Shown here piece after piece: positions 34,901 to 42,774 of a stretch of DNA of 64,000 bases. A program made the translations under genes and the position numbers. The notes under the pieces were generated by a model, which searched no databases, was not told where the DNA came from, and worked only from the letters and a program-made list of their open reading frames with translations. Positions within the stretch are counted from its first letter, which is position 1. Every line of letters begins with the position of its first letter. Origin of the DNA: Pseudoalteromonas shioyasakiensis (GTDB taxonomy: Bacteria; Pseudomonadota; Gammaproteobacteria; Enterobacterales; Alteromonadaceae); contig NZ_JANIGL010000001.1 in assembly GCF_024518675.1 (NCBI RefSeq), positions 682,001 through 746,000 of the forward strand. Reading direction: 5' to 3'.

Positions 34901-35432
34901 TAATTTATATATGGAAATGCTTGAGCAAGCAGTTAAATCACTGCGCGAAGGCAAAGAGCCAACACTTGATAACTTATTGCAACAGCAAAGTGAAGTCGAT
35001 TTAAAACTCGCGGCTTTATTACCCGATGACTATATTCATGACGTCAACGCCCGTTTAGGTATTTACAAACGTATTGCAAGCTGTGCTACTGTAGATGACA
35101 TGGATGAACTGCAAGTCGAGTTAATTGACCGCTTTGGTTTACTGCCTGATGCAACTAAAAACCTATTTAGTTTGCAGCAACTTAAACTAAAAGCCAGTGA
35201 ATTAGGCATTAAAAAGATTGAAGCAAATCCAAAAGGTGGTTACTTTGAGTTTACCCAAGATACAAAGGTTAACCCGAGCTTCATCATTGGTTTGATACAA
35301 AGTGCACCCCATGTGTACAAAATGGATGGCGCAAATAAACTGCGCTTTGCGATCAGTGAGGCAAATGCCCGTGAACGCTTAAAAATGGTCACTGCAATGA
35401 TTGCAGATTTCTCTAAAAAGGTTAGCCATTAA
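31959..35432 (+). CDS. mfd: Transcription-repair coupling factor
   Basis: 1157 residues, full length. The N-terminal UvrB-homology modules (about 1-350) include FPDWETLPYDHFSPHQDIIS and EHGEYAIRGSIVDLYPMGSP. The RNA-polymerase-interacting (CarD-like) domain is around 480-560 (VGQPIVHLDHGVGRYQGL, EFVTITYAGEAKLYVPVSAL). The translocase has Walker A GDVGFGKTEVAMRAAF at about 637, DEEHRFGVRQKE, and the helicase C motifs GIDIPTANTIIMDRADKLGL and QLRGRVGRS. A C-terminal TRCF domain is present. It removes stalled RNA polymerase at lesions and recruits UvrA. The stop overlaps the start of the next gene by one base, so the two are coupled. Confidence 0.97.
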   Translation: MAFAQWAALPWVKSQKDKIQWGQLAGSGLSIAIAQGVQQQDGLVLIVTPDTPSALRLETELDYLLPDHPVMVFPDWETLPYDHFSPHQDIISSRLATLNTLKKEQQSVLIVPVSTLMLRTAPASFIYGSTLNFKVGDNLDTHSLRSNLEQAGYLHVQQVMEHGEYAIRGSIVDLYPMGSPHPFRLDFFDDELDSIRLFDVETQRSDEKVDKIELLPAHEFPTNENDIERFRINYREKFGASAEQDSVYMQVTKGNWPAGIEYYMPLFFQQLATIFDYLPETTTVMQYGDLEHAADKFWHDVNVRYENRRVDPLRPLLEPSELYQPLNELFSNLGNFARIRLSQAKLPTKAGNKNLATGDLPAVRIDHKQHEPYQAFIEYVAAQKKQKGRVLISVESDGRRESLLALLKPSGLKLKEFSSFDDFTASNSDVGLIVSPLEQSVLLSTKPALSIITEQELLGIKVSQRRRRKHKYEASQDALIRNLAELKVGQPIVHLDHGVGRYQGLQTIDAAGLVTEFVTITYAGEAKLYVPVSALHMLSRYSGGEEATAPLHKLGSDAWEKAKKRAAEKVRDVAAELLDIYAQRQAKPGNAFALDGSAYRAFSDGFPFEETDDQRNAIEAVVGDMQSKHAMDRLVCGDVGFGKTEVAMRAAFIAVNDNKQVAVLVPTTLLAQQHFENFKDRFADFPIEVGVLSRFNSPKEQKDTLEKMAEGKLDIVIGTHKLIQQDINFRDLGLLIVDEEHRFGVRQKEKIKSLRADVDILTLTATPIPRTLNMAMSGMRDLSIIATPPAKRLAVKTFVRQRDAELIREAILREIKRGGQVYFLHNNVETIDRVTQEISEWVPEASVASAHGQMRERELEQLMSEFYHQKYNVLVCTTIIETGIDIPTANTIIMDRADKLGLAQLHQLRGRVGRSHHQAYAYLLTGHPKSLSKDAVKRLEAIESLEDLGAGFALATHDLEIRGAGELLGDDQSGQMQTIGFNLYMEMLEQAVKSLREGKEPTLDNLLQQQSEVDLKLAALLPDDYIHDVNARLGIYKRIASCATVDDMDELQVELIDRFGLLPDATKNLFSLQQLKLKASELGIKKIEANPKGGYFEFTQDTKVNPSFIIGLIQSAPHVYKMDGANKLRFAISEANARERLKMVTAMIADFSKKVSH

Positions 35433-36268
35433 TGTTGTTTAAAAAATCATTATTAATTTTATGTTGTGCATTTAGCAGCACAGCATTCGCAGAGCGATGG
35501 TTTGAAGTAGAGGTGCTGATATTCAAACAGCGCCCTGCTCCTTATTTACAAGAAGATTTTAGCCTTAAAAAAGAGCCCATTAAGGCAAGCAACAAAGTTG
35601 ACTTACTGACTCCTTTATATACTCAACAAGCTAAACAAGACTGTATTGCTGGAGACAGCCGATTTAATTCAACCTCGCTAACTGATACTGTGATTGGCGC
35701 CAGCCGTTCAAGCTTATGTGATGATACTATCGATTACATTGCCAGTTACGACTCTTTGCCACTTAGCCCTGAGGCAGAGGCCAGAGATGACATGGTCAGC
35801 ACCTATTTGTTAAACCCTGAGCAGCTACAGTTTAAAAGCCAACAGCGCGAGTTGGTACGAAAAGGCTTAAAGCCTTTGTTGCACACAGGCTGGCGATTCG
35901 AAGGCGCAAGTAAATCGCGCTCGCAAAGCATTAAGTTATTTGGCGGCCAACACCTCAGTACCCCACCTATCGCCAATAGTAATTTAAATAATAATGCTAG
36001 CTTTATTAGCTTAGTCAACCCGGTGCAAACACTTGAGCCTGTAACGCAACAAACTCAAGATAAATGGGAATTAGATGGCTTTTTTAATATTTACTTACGC
36101 CACTACCTATTTATTAATACCAACCTCGATATCAGTGAAAAGCTCGATAACGGGGAAATTCAAAGCGCCCGTTTTTCTCAGTTTAAACGCGTGATCAGTG
36201 GTGAGGTTCATTATTTTGACCACCCGAAAATGGGCATGATTGTACAAATAAGAAAATTTAAACACTAA
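35432..36268 (+). CDS. csiV: CsiV-family (DUF2803) exported protein
   Basis: 278 residues with a signal peptide (LLILCCAFSSTAFA-ER). The start of the mature protein is WFEVEVLIFKQRPAP, and the C-terminal part has RHYLFINTNLDISEKLDNGE and EVHYFDHPKMGMIVQIRKF. That matches the CsiV/DUF2803 family found beside mfd in vibrios and Alteromonadales. In Vibrio cholerae CsiV is a periplasmic peptidoglycan-binding protein needed for PBP1A/LpoA-dependent wall growth. The gene shares a base with the mfd stop (TAATG). Assignment rests on family likeness and this conserved position. Confidence 0.78.
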   Translation: MLFKKSLLILCCAFSSTAFAERWFEVEVLIFKQRPAPYLQEDFSLKKEPIKASNKVDLLTPLYTQQAKQDCIAGDSRFNSTSLTDTVIGASRSSLCDDTIDYIASYDSLPLSPEAEARDDMVSTYLLNPEQLQFKSQQRELVRKGLKPLLHTGWRFEGASKSRSQSIKLFGGQHLSTPPIANSNLNNNASFISLVNPVQTLEPVTQQTQDKWELDGFFNIYLRHYLFINTNLDISEKLDNGEIQSARFSQFKRVISGEVHYFDHPKMGMIVQIRKFKH

Positions 36269-36283
36269 TAAAGGACACTATTT

Positions 36284-36535
36284 ATGAAAAAGCTTTTAAT
36301 AATTGCAGCTACTTTATCACTCGCAGCCTGCTCAAAAGTAAACTTAGAAAACTATGAGAAAATTTCTATAGGCATGGATAAGACAGAAGTCGAAGCAATT
36401 CTTGGCAGCGCAGACAACTGTGTTGAAAAAACCCTTCACACTAATTGTACTTGGGGTGATGAAGCAAAAAATATCGAAATCACCTTAGTTTCAGATAAAG
36501 TGTCTTTGTACAGTAAAACGGGCTTAGATAAATAA
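36284..36535 (+). CDS. Small lipoprotein, DUF3862/SmpA-like
   Basis: 83 residues. The lipobox LAAC sets Cys16. The mature protein is a short BamE/SmpA-like fold: NYEKISIGMDKTEVEAILGS, then a conserved Cys pair (DNCVEKTLHTNCTWG) and a beta hairpin (IEITLVSDKVSLYSKTGL). This is the pattern of DUF3862 proteins. It is 15 bases after csiV with AAGGACAC before the ATG, probably the end of the mfd-csiV operon, and is followed by a UUCG hairpin terminator. Function unknown. Confidence 0.82.
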   Translation: MKKLLIIAATLSLAACSKVNLENYEKISIGMDKTEVEAILGSADNCVEKTLHTNCTWGDEAKNIEITLVSDKVSLYSKTGLDK

Positions 36536-36544
36536 TTGATTGAT

Positions 36545-36570
36545 AAAGATGGTAGTTCGCTACCATCTTT
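36545..36570. terminator. UUCG-tetraloop terminator
   Basis: AAAGATGGTAG (36545-36555), loop TTCG, CTACCATCTTT (36560-36570): a perfect 11-bp stem with a stable tetraloop. It is located between the small lipoprotein gene and the convergent HPP gene. Confidence 0.88.
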
Positions 36571-36586
36571 GCAAGCTAGACTGATT

Positions 36587-37135
36587 TTACCACCAATATA
36601 CTGGGTAATGACGCTTAGGATTACGTGATAGGTTATTCACAAGCAAACCAACCAATAACATAATCAACGAACCAAATAATACTGGACTAATAACATAATA
36701 ATAACCGAGCTGATGAATACTCTCACCACCAATAACGGCTATTAATGCAGTTGCCCCACCCGGAGGATGCAAAGTGCGCGTTAAATGCATCACAGCAATA
36801 GATAGTGATACAGCAAGAGCACTAGCTAACATCAGATCAGCCGTTAAAAATTTAGCAACCGTAACCCCCACCATTGCACTAAATAAGTGACCACCGACAA
36901 GATTTCGCGGTTGAGAAAACTCAGCCAATGGCGCACCGTAAATAAGCACAGCCGTTGCCCCTAATGAACCGATTAAAAATAGATTAGTTAAGGCATCAAA
37001 CTGCAGCGTTTTGCCTATCAGTGCCACTAAATAAATACCTAAGAACGAGCCTAATAACGACCACATAATTTTACTCATAGGTTTACGCGGCGGGCACTGG
37101 CTTGTTGCACTCATACGGGACAAAAACAATCGCAT
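36587..37135 (-). CDS. HPP-family integral membrane protein
   Basis: 182 residues with about four to five membrane helices. The family signature is HLTRTLHPPGGATALIAVIG; LIGSLGATAVLIYGAP and QPRNLVGGHLFSAMVGV are also typical. The first Met may not be the true start; Met8 or Met20 (MSKIMWSLLGSFLG) is possible. HPP proteins have been linked to nitrite transport in plants and cyanobacteria, and in bacteria the role is open. It lies 67 bases downstream of, and in the same direction as, the unknown membrane protein gene at 37203. Confidence 0.87.
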   Translation of the reverse strand: MRLFLSRMSATSQCPPRKPMSKIMWSLLGSFLGIYLVALIGKTLQFDALTNLFLIGSLGATAVLIYGAPLAEFSQPRNLVGGHLFSAMVGVTVAKFLTADLMLASALAVSLSIAVMHLTRTLHPPGGATALIAVIGGESIHQLGYYYVISPVLFGSLIMLLVGLLVNNLSRNPKRHYPVYWW

Positions 37136-37202
37136 TTAAAAACTCTAGCGTAGTACAAAAAACAGATGATACCTGATGCAGTGCAATAATCTCGCGTTAA
37201 AT

Positions 37203-38558
37203 CTATTCCATTTCGCTATAAATAAGCTCAATATTTACTATTTTGCTTCTGTTCAAAGTGATTTTATAACGCTGATGTTTACGTTCGCCTTTATCTTGAT
37301 ATACAACAACCACATTTAACTGATATCTACGTTCAACGCTTTGCTTTGATATTCTACTATTCTCAAGGTGGTACAATTTACCTTCTCCCTTTTTAAGGTA
37401 GCGTGTGAAGGGAGCGAGGTTAAACCTAAGGGTTTGTTGTAGGGTATCGTATCCTGGTAAAAACTCTTTCGCGCCTACTCGGGTTTCACTTGCAAAATGA
37501 AACCACTGTGCTGCAAGTTTATTTTGCTGTCGGCGTTTTGAGAATATATTACGAACAGATTCTGGTATCTTTTTAAAACGTGTGTATTCAAGCCAAATAA
37601 ACTGGGTGGCAATTTTATCTTTAGTCACACTATTACGAAACTGAAAACGCCACTTTGGTCGCCCTTTGACAATAGCGCGCCAAATAACTCGTGTAATATC
37701 TTCTTTAAAAATCTCACGCATACCATAGATAGCACCTAATATAACAATCAAAGTTGCAGTCACTTCGGTAAAACTACTACGTGCATTCAATACCACTACC
37801 ATGACAAAAGCCATAATGACGGCTGTAACAGAACCTTTCACCATCCGTTTCAAGTAACTATTTAGATGCCGCGTATGTCGGTTAAGCACCACACCATGCT
37901 CAATAAGACGCTGTAATAAACGCATTTTATTGGTAATACGGTTTGCATCTTTTAGTGTGGAATCAGAGTTATATTGCTGCTCTTGCCGATAAGCTTGTTC
38001 ACTTTTACAAAAACTTAATAAATCACTGCGTTCTTTTGCATGGTCGCTACTTCGAGGGCCTTCGTCTAGCAACTTTAGAAATGACTGTTCAATTTGCCAA
38101 CTTAAATAATTATCAGCATTGGTATAAAAAGAAATGAGCTTTTCATTATCCGGGGTGTATCTGCGTAACTTTTTCAACAAGCCTTTACTGAGTTCCGACA
38201 GCTCTATGGCGCGTTGATAAAACTCATCGATGTCGTCAATCTTTAATGCATCTTTAACATCCGTATCAATAGCTAGCCGTACCTGATAACAATATAAGTT
38301 TAAGTTCTGGCGATAATCTTGTTGTTCCCCTTTGTTTTTACTTACAAAACGGCTCCGAACCAAGGGTAGATGAATATTATTCGCGTTGTAGGCTAAATGA
38401 GATTTGAAGTGGTTATTAAAATACGCCTCTTCACTAAGTGTTTGCGGGTTAATGCCCATTTCATTCGGGATAGAGAAATACAAGTCGATGCGTTGTTCTG
38501 AGCGCGGGCTTAGTTCTGGTTCAATAATAAAGGATAAGTTCTCATCCTGTTTTAGCAA
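37203..38558 (-). CDS. Membrane protein of unknown function
   Basis: 451 residues; I do not recognise the family. An N-terminal, probably cytoplasmic region of about 240 residues begins FIIEPELSPRSEQRIDLYFS and includes PLVRSRFVSKNKGEQQDYRQ and helices rich in Arg and Glu. Two membrane helices lie at about 243-258 and 264-280, forming a hairpin. A basic C-terminal region (about 281-451) has tryptophan-rich WRFQFRNSVT, LEYTRFKKIPESVRNIFSKR, and a beta-rich end QLNVVVVYQDKG...NIELIYSEME. No signal peptide. The ATG at 38558 has AGGAG 5-8 bases ahead. It precedes an HPP protein gene and could share its transcript. Confidence 0.8.
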   Translation of the reverse strand: MLKQDENLSFIIEPELSPRSEQRIDLYFSIPNEMGINPQTLSEEAYFNNHFKSHLAYNANNIHLPLVRSRFVSKNKGEQQDYRQNLNLYCYQVRLAIDTDVKDALKIDDIDEFYQRAIELSELSKGLLKKLRRYTPDNEKLISFYTNADNYLSWQIEQSFLKLLDEGPRSSDHAKERSDLLSFCKSEQAYRQEQQYNSDSTLKDANRITNKMRLLQRLIEHGVVLNRHTRHLNSYLKRMVKGSVTAVIMAFVMVVVLNARSSFTEVTATLIVILGAIYGMREIFKEDITRVIWRAIVKGRPKWRFQFRNSVTKDKIATQFIWLEYTRFKKIPESVRNIFSKRRQQNKLAAQWFHFASETRVGAKEFLPGYDTLQQTLRFNLAPFTRYLKKGEGKLYHLENSRISKQSVERRYQLNVVVVYQDKGERKHQRYKITLNRSKIVNIELIYSEME

Positions 38559-38620
38559 TCAATTCTCCTAATAAGTTATTTGATAAATAGTTTACTGCCA
38601 CATTTTAAATTGTTCAATAA

Positions 38621-38648
38621 AAAAGGCCCAGTAAAAACTGGGCCTTTT
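38621..38648. terminator. Bidirectional terminator downstream of the second TonB receptor gene
   Basis: AAAAGGCCCAGT (38621-38632) pairs with ACTGGGCCTTTT (38637-38648), with loop AAAA. On the minus strand the stem is followed by a run of T, which suits the receptor gene. Confidence 0.92.
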
Positions 38649-38670
38649 AATCATTAAATGTTCTTACTGA

Positions 38671-41388
38671 TTAGAATTTAACATTTAGACCAGCGAAGAA
38701 ACGACGACCTAATACATCATATGTGTACGGGTCAGTGTTTGAATCATTGTTACCTGTGTAGTAAGGAGGTTGCTTGTCAAACAAGTTATTAACACCTGCT
38801 GATAATGAAACCGTCTCATTTACTAAATAAGTACCACTGATGTCATGGTAAACAACTGATGGTGTAGAAGGTGCGTAACAGCTTGCCGGATCATCAATAC
38901 ATGCAAAGCTATCCATACCTGAAATATATCGCGCCTGATACTGTGCATCCCAGTTATCGCCAGCAACATTTAGCGTTAAGTTTGACTTAACTTCAGCATA
39001 ACCACCCGTACCTGATGTAATAACACCCGTATAGTCAGTTGGTTCACCTGTAACTTGTGTTACATATTCATCAAGATACGTTGTATCAAGCCCAGCTTTC
39101 CAGTTTAAACCTGCTGCTTCAAAGCTATACGCAAGGTTTAAATCATAACCAGATGTTTTCTCTGAACCAATGTTTTGTAATTGGTTATTGAAAATAATAC
39201 GTCCAGTGCTATCAATTGTTGCAGATGCAGATTGACATAAAGCCGTGCCAGCATTTGCGTCATTATTTACACACTGGTCTACAATGTATTGGCTATCAAC
39301 AGTCACAATTGCATTTTCAATTTCAATGTCATAGTAATCTAATGTCATTGAAAAACCTTCAAACCACTCTGGCTCATATACGATACCAGCAGTTAGCGTA
39401 TCTGCTTCTTCAGGTGTTAATTGATCATTACCACCTACAGTTACTTCTGCTTGGCTTTGGGCACCTGGGTATGTAACATTCTCAAACGAAGGTGAGTTAC
39501 CAGAATAAAGTTCAGAAACAGTTGGGGCACGGAATGCAGTCGAAACAACGCTACGGAACATTAGTTCGTCATTAGCTTTCCAAGTTAAACCAAGTTTCCA
39601 CGTTTCATCAGAACCAAATGTGCTGTAATCAAACGCACGAATTGCAGCGCTTAATTCGACGTTTTGGGCAAATGGAGCATCAGCTAGTAATGGAATTGCA
39701 AATTCTACATATGCTTCATTTACATCAAAGCCACCTGATGTAGGCTCTACTGGAGGATCGTTCGCTAAACCTTGTGCAGTTAATGAATCAGGAGTATACC
39801 ATGCTTTTTCTTGACGACGCTCAACACCGGCTGCAAAAGCTGCATAACCCGCAGGAAGTTCGAACATTTCACCTGATACAGAGGCAGCTAAAATAAATAA
39901 TTGGCTACCACCATTATTTACTTCAGTATAAACATTTTTACGGAAGTCTTCTGAAGTCCACGCAGCTTGATCTAACGGGTTGAATGTACCTTCAGTGATT
40001 TGATCTTGAATAGCCCCCATATTATGAAGGTTGCTTAGCTTATCCACTGAATCGTTACGACCGAAGTTAGCAGACACATCCCAAGAATAATCGCCAACAA
40101 AACCTTCAGCGCCAATTACAGCACGAACCGTATCAACAGATTGTTCAAAATAACGAGCACCTGTATCAGACATACGGCGGCCATAGAAAATATCATCGCC
40201 ATATGCATAGTTAGCGCTTTCAGTAATGTAGTCGCCATTCGCATCACGATCTGCGATACCATCACCGTCACGGTCAACTTTACTGTTATATGTTTGCCCT
40301 AATAAAGAGTCACCCATCGCTTCATTGTATTCAAAACCAAACCATACTGGTTGTGCAGCCATTTGCTGCTCTGACCAACGTTTAGTGTAAGTAAATTCAG
40401 TAAAAAGACTAGTATCATCATTTAATTCATATGTAGCGATACCAGTTAGGTTTAAACGCTCCATTGGCGTGTAAAGGTAGCTAGCTGGAGCAAAGTTATA
40501 ACGATCGGCATCAGTAAATGGGTGAAGACCACCTTGACCACTTAAACCATTATCACCAATAGCAATACCTGAAGTAATTGGATTACCATCAGCATCAACT
40601 GTTTGACCGTCGGCATTCATATCACCAATAAGGCTGTCTTGCCAAATGTGACCGCCTTCAGAGTAAACAGAGCCGCCATTACAGTTTAGGCCATTAGCAT
40701 CTTCAGCAATTGGACAGCTAGAGAAGTCACGGTCTGACTGTTTAGCTTCACCACGATCAGTGTATTGCATACCAATTACGATATTACCTTTATCGAAAGA
40801 TGTACCTACTGTGAAGTCGATAGAATTTTCTGATGCATCGCCTTCACCGGTGATAGCAGCATTTACATTCATATCAAGGCCTTCAAAATCATCCTTTAAG
40901 ATGATATTTACAACGCCTGCAACCGCATCAGTACCATATACAGCAGATGCGCCATCTTTTAATACCTCAACAGATTTGATCATTGAAACTGGGATTGTAT
41001 TAAGGTCAACAGTTGACGCAGCACCTGTACCTGATGCAATCATACGGCGGCCATTAACAAGTACAAGCGTACGGTTAGCACCTAAACCACGTAAATCGAT
41101 ACGAGCATTACCGCCAGAGCCATTGTTGATACCTGGGTTAGTCATCGCACCGCCAGTGGCAGTCATTTTTTGTAATACGCTATCGATGCTTGTTGCACCC
41201 ATTGCTTTAATGTCATCAGCACCGATTAAAGTAACTGGGCTTGCGTTTTCCATGTCTGAACGCTTAATGCGAGAACCCGTTACTTGGATTTTTTCAATAG
41301 ACTGTGCTGCTTCGTCTGCAGCAACTACACTTGTTGAGAACATAGGAATTGCTGAAATAACAGCTAAACCAAGAATTGATTTTTTCAT
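38671..41388 (-). CDS. TonB-dependent outer-membrane receptor
   Basis: 905 residues. A signal peptide of about 23 residues (ILGLAVISAIPMFSTSVVAA) is followed by a TonB box region (EKIQVTGSRI). The plug has NASPVTLIGADDIKAMGATS, DLRGLGANRTLVLVNGRRM and VLKDGASAVYGTDAVAGVVN. The barrel ends YDVLGRRFFAGLNVKF with the C-terminal Phe. An extracellular loop contains acidic DxDGDGxxD-type spacing (KVDRDGDGIADRDANGD, plus strand 40232-40280), like a calcium site. No STN domain and no regulator genes adjoin, so this is a plain transporter. It resembles receptors of the group used by Alteromonadales for glycans or peptides, but the ligand is not assignable. It stands alone with a terminator behind. Confidence 0.93.
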   Translation of the reverse strand: MKKSILGLAVISAIPMFSTSVVAADEAAQSIEKIQVTGSRIKRSDMENASPVTLIGADDIKAMGATSIDSVLQKMTATGGAMTNPGINNGSGGNARIDLRGLGANRTLVLVNGRRMIASGTGAASTVDLNTIPVSMIKSVEVLKDGASAVYGTDAVAGVVNIILKDDFEGLDMNVNAAITGEGDASENSIDFTVGTSFDKGNIVIGMQYTDRGEAKQSDRDFSSCPIAEDANGLNCNGGSVYSEGGHIWQDSLIGDMNADGQTVDADGNPITSGIAIGDNGLSGQGGLHPFTDADRYNFAPASYLYTPMERLNLTGIATYELNDDTSLFTEFTYTKRWSEQQMAAQPVWFGFEYNEAMGDSLLGQTYNSKVDRDGDGIADRDANGDYITESANYAYGDDIFYGRRMSDTGARYFEQSVDTVRAVIGAEGFVGDYSWDVSANFGRNDSVDKLSNLHNMGAIQDQITEGTFNPLDQAAWTSEDFRKNVYTEVNNGGSQLFILAASVSGEMFELPAGYAAFAAGVERRQEKAWYTPDSLTAQGLANDPPVEPTSGGFDVNEAYVEFAIPLLADAPFAQNVELSAAIRAFDYSTFGSDETWKLGLTWKANDELMFRSVVSTAFRAPTVSELYSGNSPSFENVTYPGAQSQAEVTVGGNDQLTPEEADTLTAGIVYEPEWFEGFSMTLDYYDIEIENAIVTVDSQYIVDQCVNNDANAGTALCQSASATIDSTGRIIFNNQLQNIGSEKTSGYDLNLAYSFEAAGLNWKAGLDTTYLDEYVTQVTGEPTDYTGVITSGTGGYAEVKSNLTLNVAGDNWDAQYQARYISGMDSFACIDDPASCYAPSTPSVVYHDISGTYLVNETVSLSAGVNNLFDKQPPYYTGNNDSNTDPYTYDVLGRRFFAGLNVKF

Positions 41389-42008
41389 GTGAAACCCTAC
41401 TTGTTGGAAAAAGTACCTTATTCAGGTAGTGCTCGTTTTTGTTAGAATTACGAGTCAACGGCGGGCAACTTAGGCTGAATTAACTGAACGAAAACTGAAT
41501 AAAAGAACACATAATGAACTTGCAGTTTTTTGCGAACCCAAAATAGAAACACACGTTAATTGATGTTTCAGTGTTAACTCAATAAAACAGATAATAAACA
41601 GATAGATAAATACAGTCTAATACACAAAAAGCACGAATGATATCAAATACACAGAGTTTGTAATCAAACGTAATCACAGTATAAATTTACCCAAAAAGGG
41701 AAACTTTACAAGTTAATCACATGGTTTTATAAAAACAGTAAAACTCAATGTTAAAAACTAACCATAATTATTCAAAAAGAATGCTTAAAAAAGCATATCA
41801 AGCAGATGAATTTTAGTTTATATGCCGATAATTACACTGTTCATTACAGAACAAGGCGAAATAGAGGAAGAAATATGCTCAGCGTAGAGTCATCGCGATA
41901 AATCAATACGAGGTGGTATTAGTCTATGAGTACTACATAGTGATGGGGGTAACTAAATTAGATTCTAAAGTGACATTGAGTTGGGATTTACCTGCGCTTA
42001 CTATTTTA
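41389..42008. other. 620-base intergenic region with no clear gene
   Basis: AT-rich. It must contain the promoter of the TonB receptor gene (minus strand), but I see no clear operator. A 21-codon ATG frame at about 41821-41886 (MPIITLFITEQGEIEEEICS...) has an acidic sequence and no ribosome site; it is too short to call. The region also contains the 3' flank of the small lipoprotein gene. Confidence 0.4.
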
Positions 42009-42437
42009 TTAATACGTGACTATAAAGTAGTAAGATAACGTTTGCGGATTACCGTGCTTGTCTTCTAAATTTAATTGTAATTTCCATTTCATATTCTTTT
42101 CAGAGCAAATACCCACCATGGTTTGGGCTTGGTATATATTTCCTAGGGATGAAAATGCTACTGGGATATACCCCATATACATAGTGACGCCCTCGAGGCG
42201 CGCACTAATAATTTTTTCATTATTAGCAACTGAGAGGTTTATATTGAACGGTGTTTCTGGCGTTAGATCGGTATCAGGTAACCAAACTTTTATACCCTTG
42301 TTGAATGTGCAAGGCATATTGGGCTCGCAACTTGCGACTCCCTCCTGCTGCTCTATACTTTCTTTATGGGGAGAGCATGCTATTAAACCTATAACGGTTA
42401 TCAAGCTAAACACACTATATTTAACCAACATTGTCAT
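42009..42437 (-). CDS. Small lipoprotein of unknown function, divergent from ccoN
   Basis: About 142 residues from the ATG at 42437 (MTMLVKYSVFSLITVIGLIA), which has AGGG 4 bases ahead; a TTG eight codons upstream is weaker. The lipobox is LIAC. The mature part has CEPNMPC, an ARLEGVTMYMGYIPV segment and a VGICSEKNMKWKLQLNLEDK end. The beta-sandwich-like pattern with Met and Cys residues (MGYIP, GICSEKNMKW) recalls FixH/YtkA-type or copper-handling periplasmic domains, and it is divergent from a copper oxidase operon. A role in oxidase assembly is a guess. Confidence 0.72.
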   Translation of the reverse strand: MTMLVKYSVFSLITVIGLIACSPHKESIEQQEGVASCEPNMPCTFNKGIKVWLPDTDLTPETPFNINLSVANNEKIISARLEGVTMYMGYIPVAFSSLGNIYQAQTMVGICSEKNMKWKLQLNLEDKHGNPQTLSYYFIVTY

Positions 42438-42774
42438 TTTCCCTATAAAAACTGATCGCAATATTAGTTATCATGGTATTAAAACACAACGGGTTGTCAC
42501 TAAATAATCAATGAATCTCAAAAAGTGTAACAAAAAATAGTCAACTACATGATAAAAATTGATTGATGTCATAATTTTATGCAATTGACCTATCTTTTTT
42601 AGGCCAAAAATTTTATCATTTCCCCCGCAAAAATAGGGTTTCTCGAGTTTGTTTTCTGAAGCAGTCAAGTATTGGTGGTTTTAGATAGCACGCTTGTGGA
42701 GTAATAGTAGGCCCCGCTTTTCATTAAGTGGGTAATTCATTTCTAAACGCATATATTGCAGCGGAAGCCAGAAA
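42438..42774. promoter_or_regulatory. Divergent promoter region of the lipoprotein and ccoNOQP genes, with an FNR-like site
   Basis: 337 bases, AT-rich. TTGAT-TGAT-GTCAT at 42559-42572 resembles the FNR consensus TTGAT-N4-ATCAA (8 of 10 positions). An oxygen-controlled promoter is expected for a cbb3 oxidase. The site is about 200 bases from ccoN, so a long leader would be needed; this is only a candidate. A GGAAG ribosome site precedes ccoN. Confidence 0.35.

Noticed and set aside
40760..41392. 210-codon open frame antisense to the second TonB receptor
   Set aside because: Shadow of the receptor gene's codon pattern; low-complexity Ser/Pro/Ala-type translation and no ribosome site or family.
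41821..41886. 21-codon ATG frame between the second TonB receptor and the lipoprotein gene
   Set aside because: Too short, no ribosome site, no recognisable family; left as part of the intergenic description.
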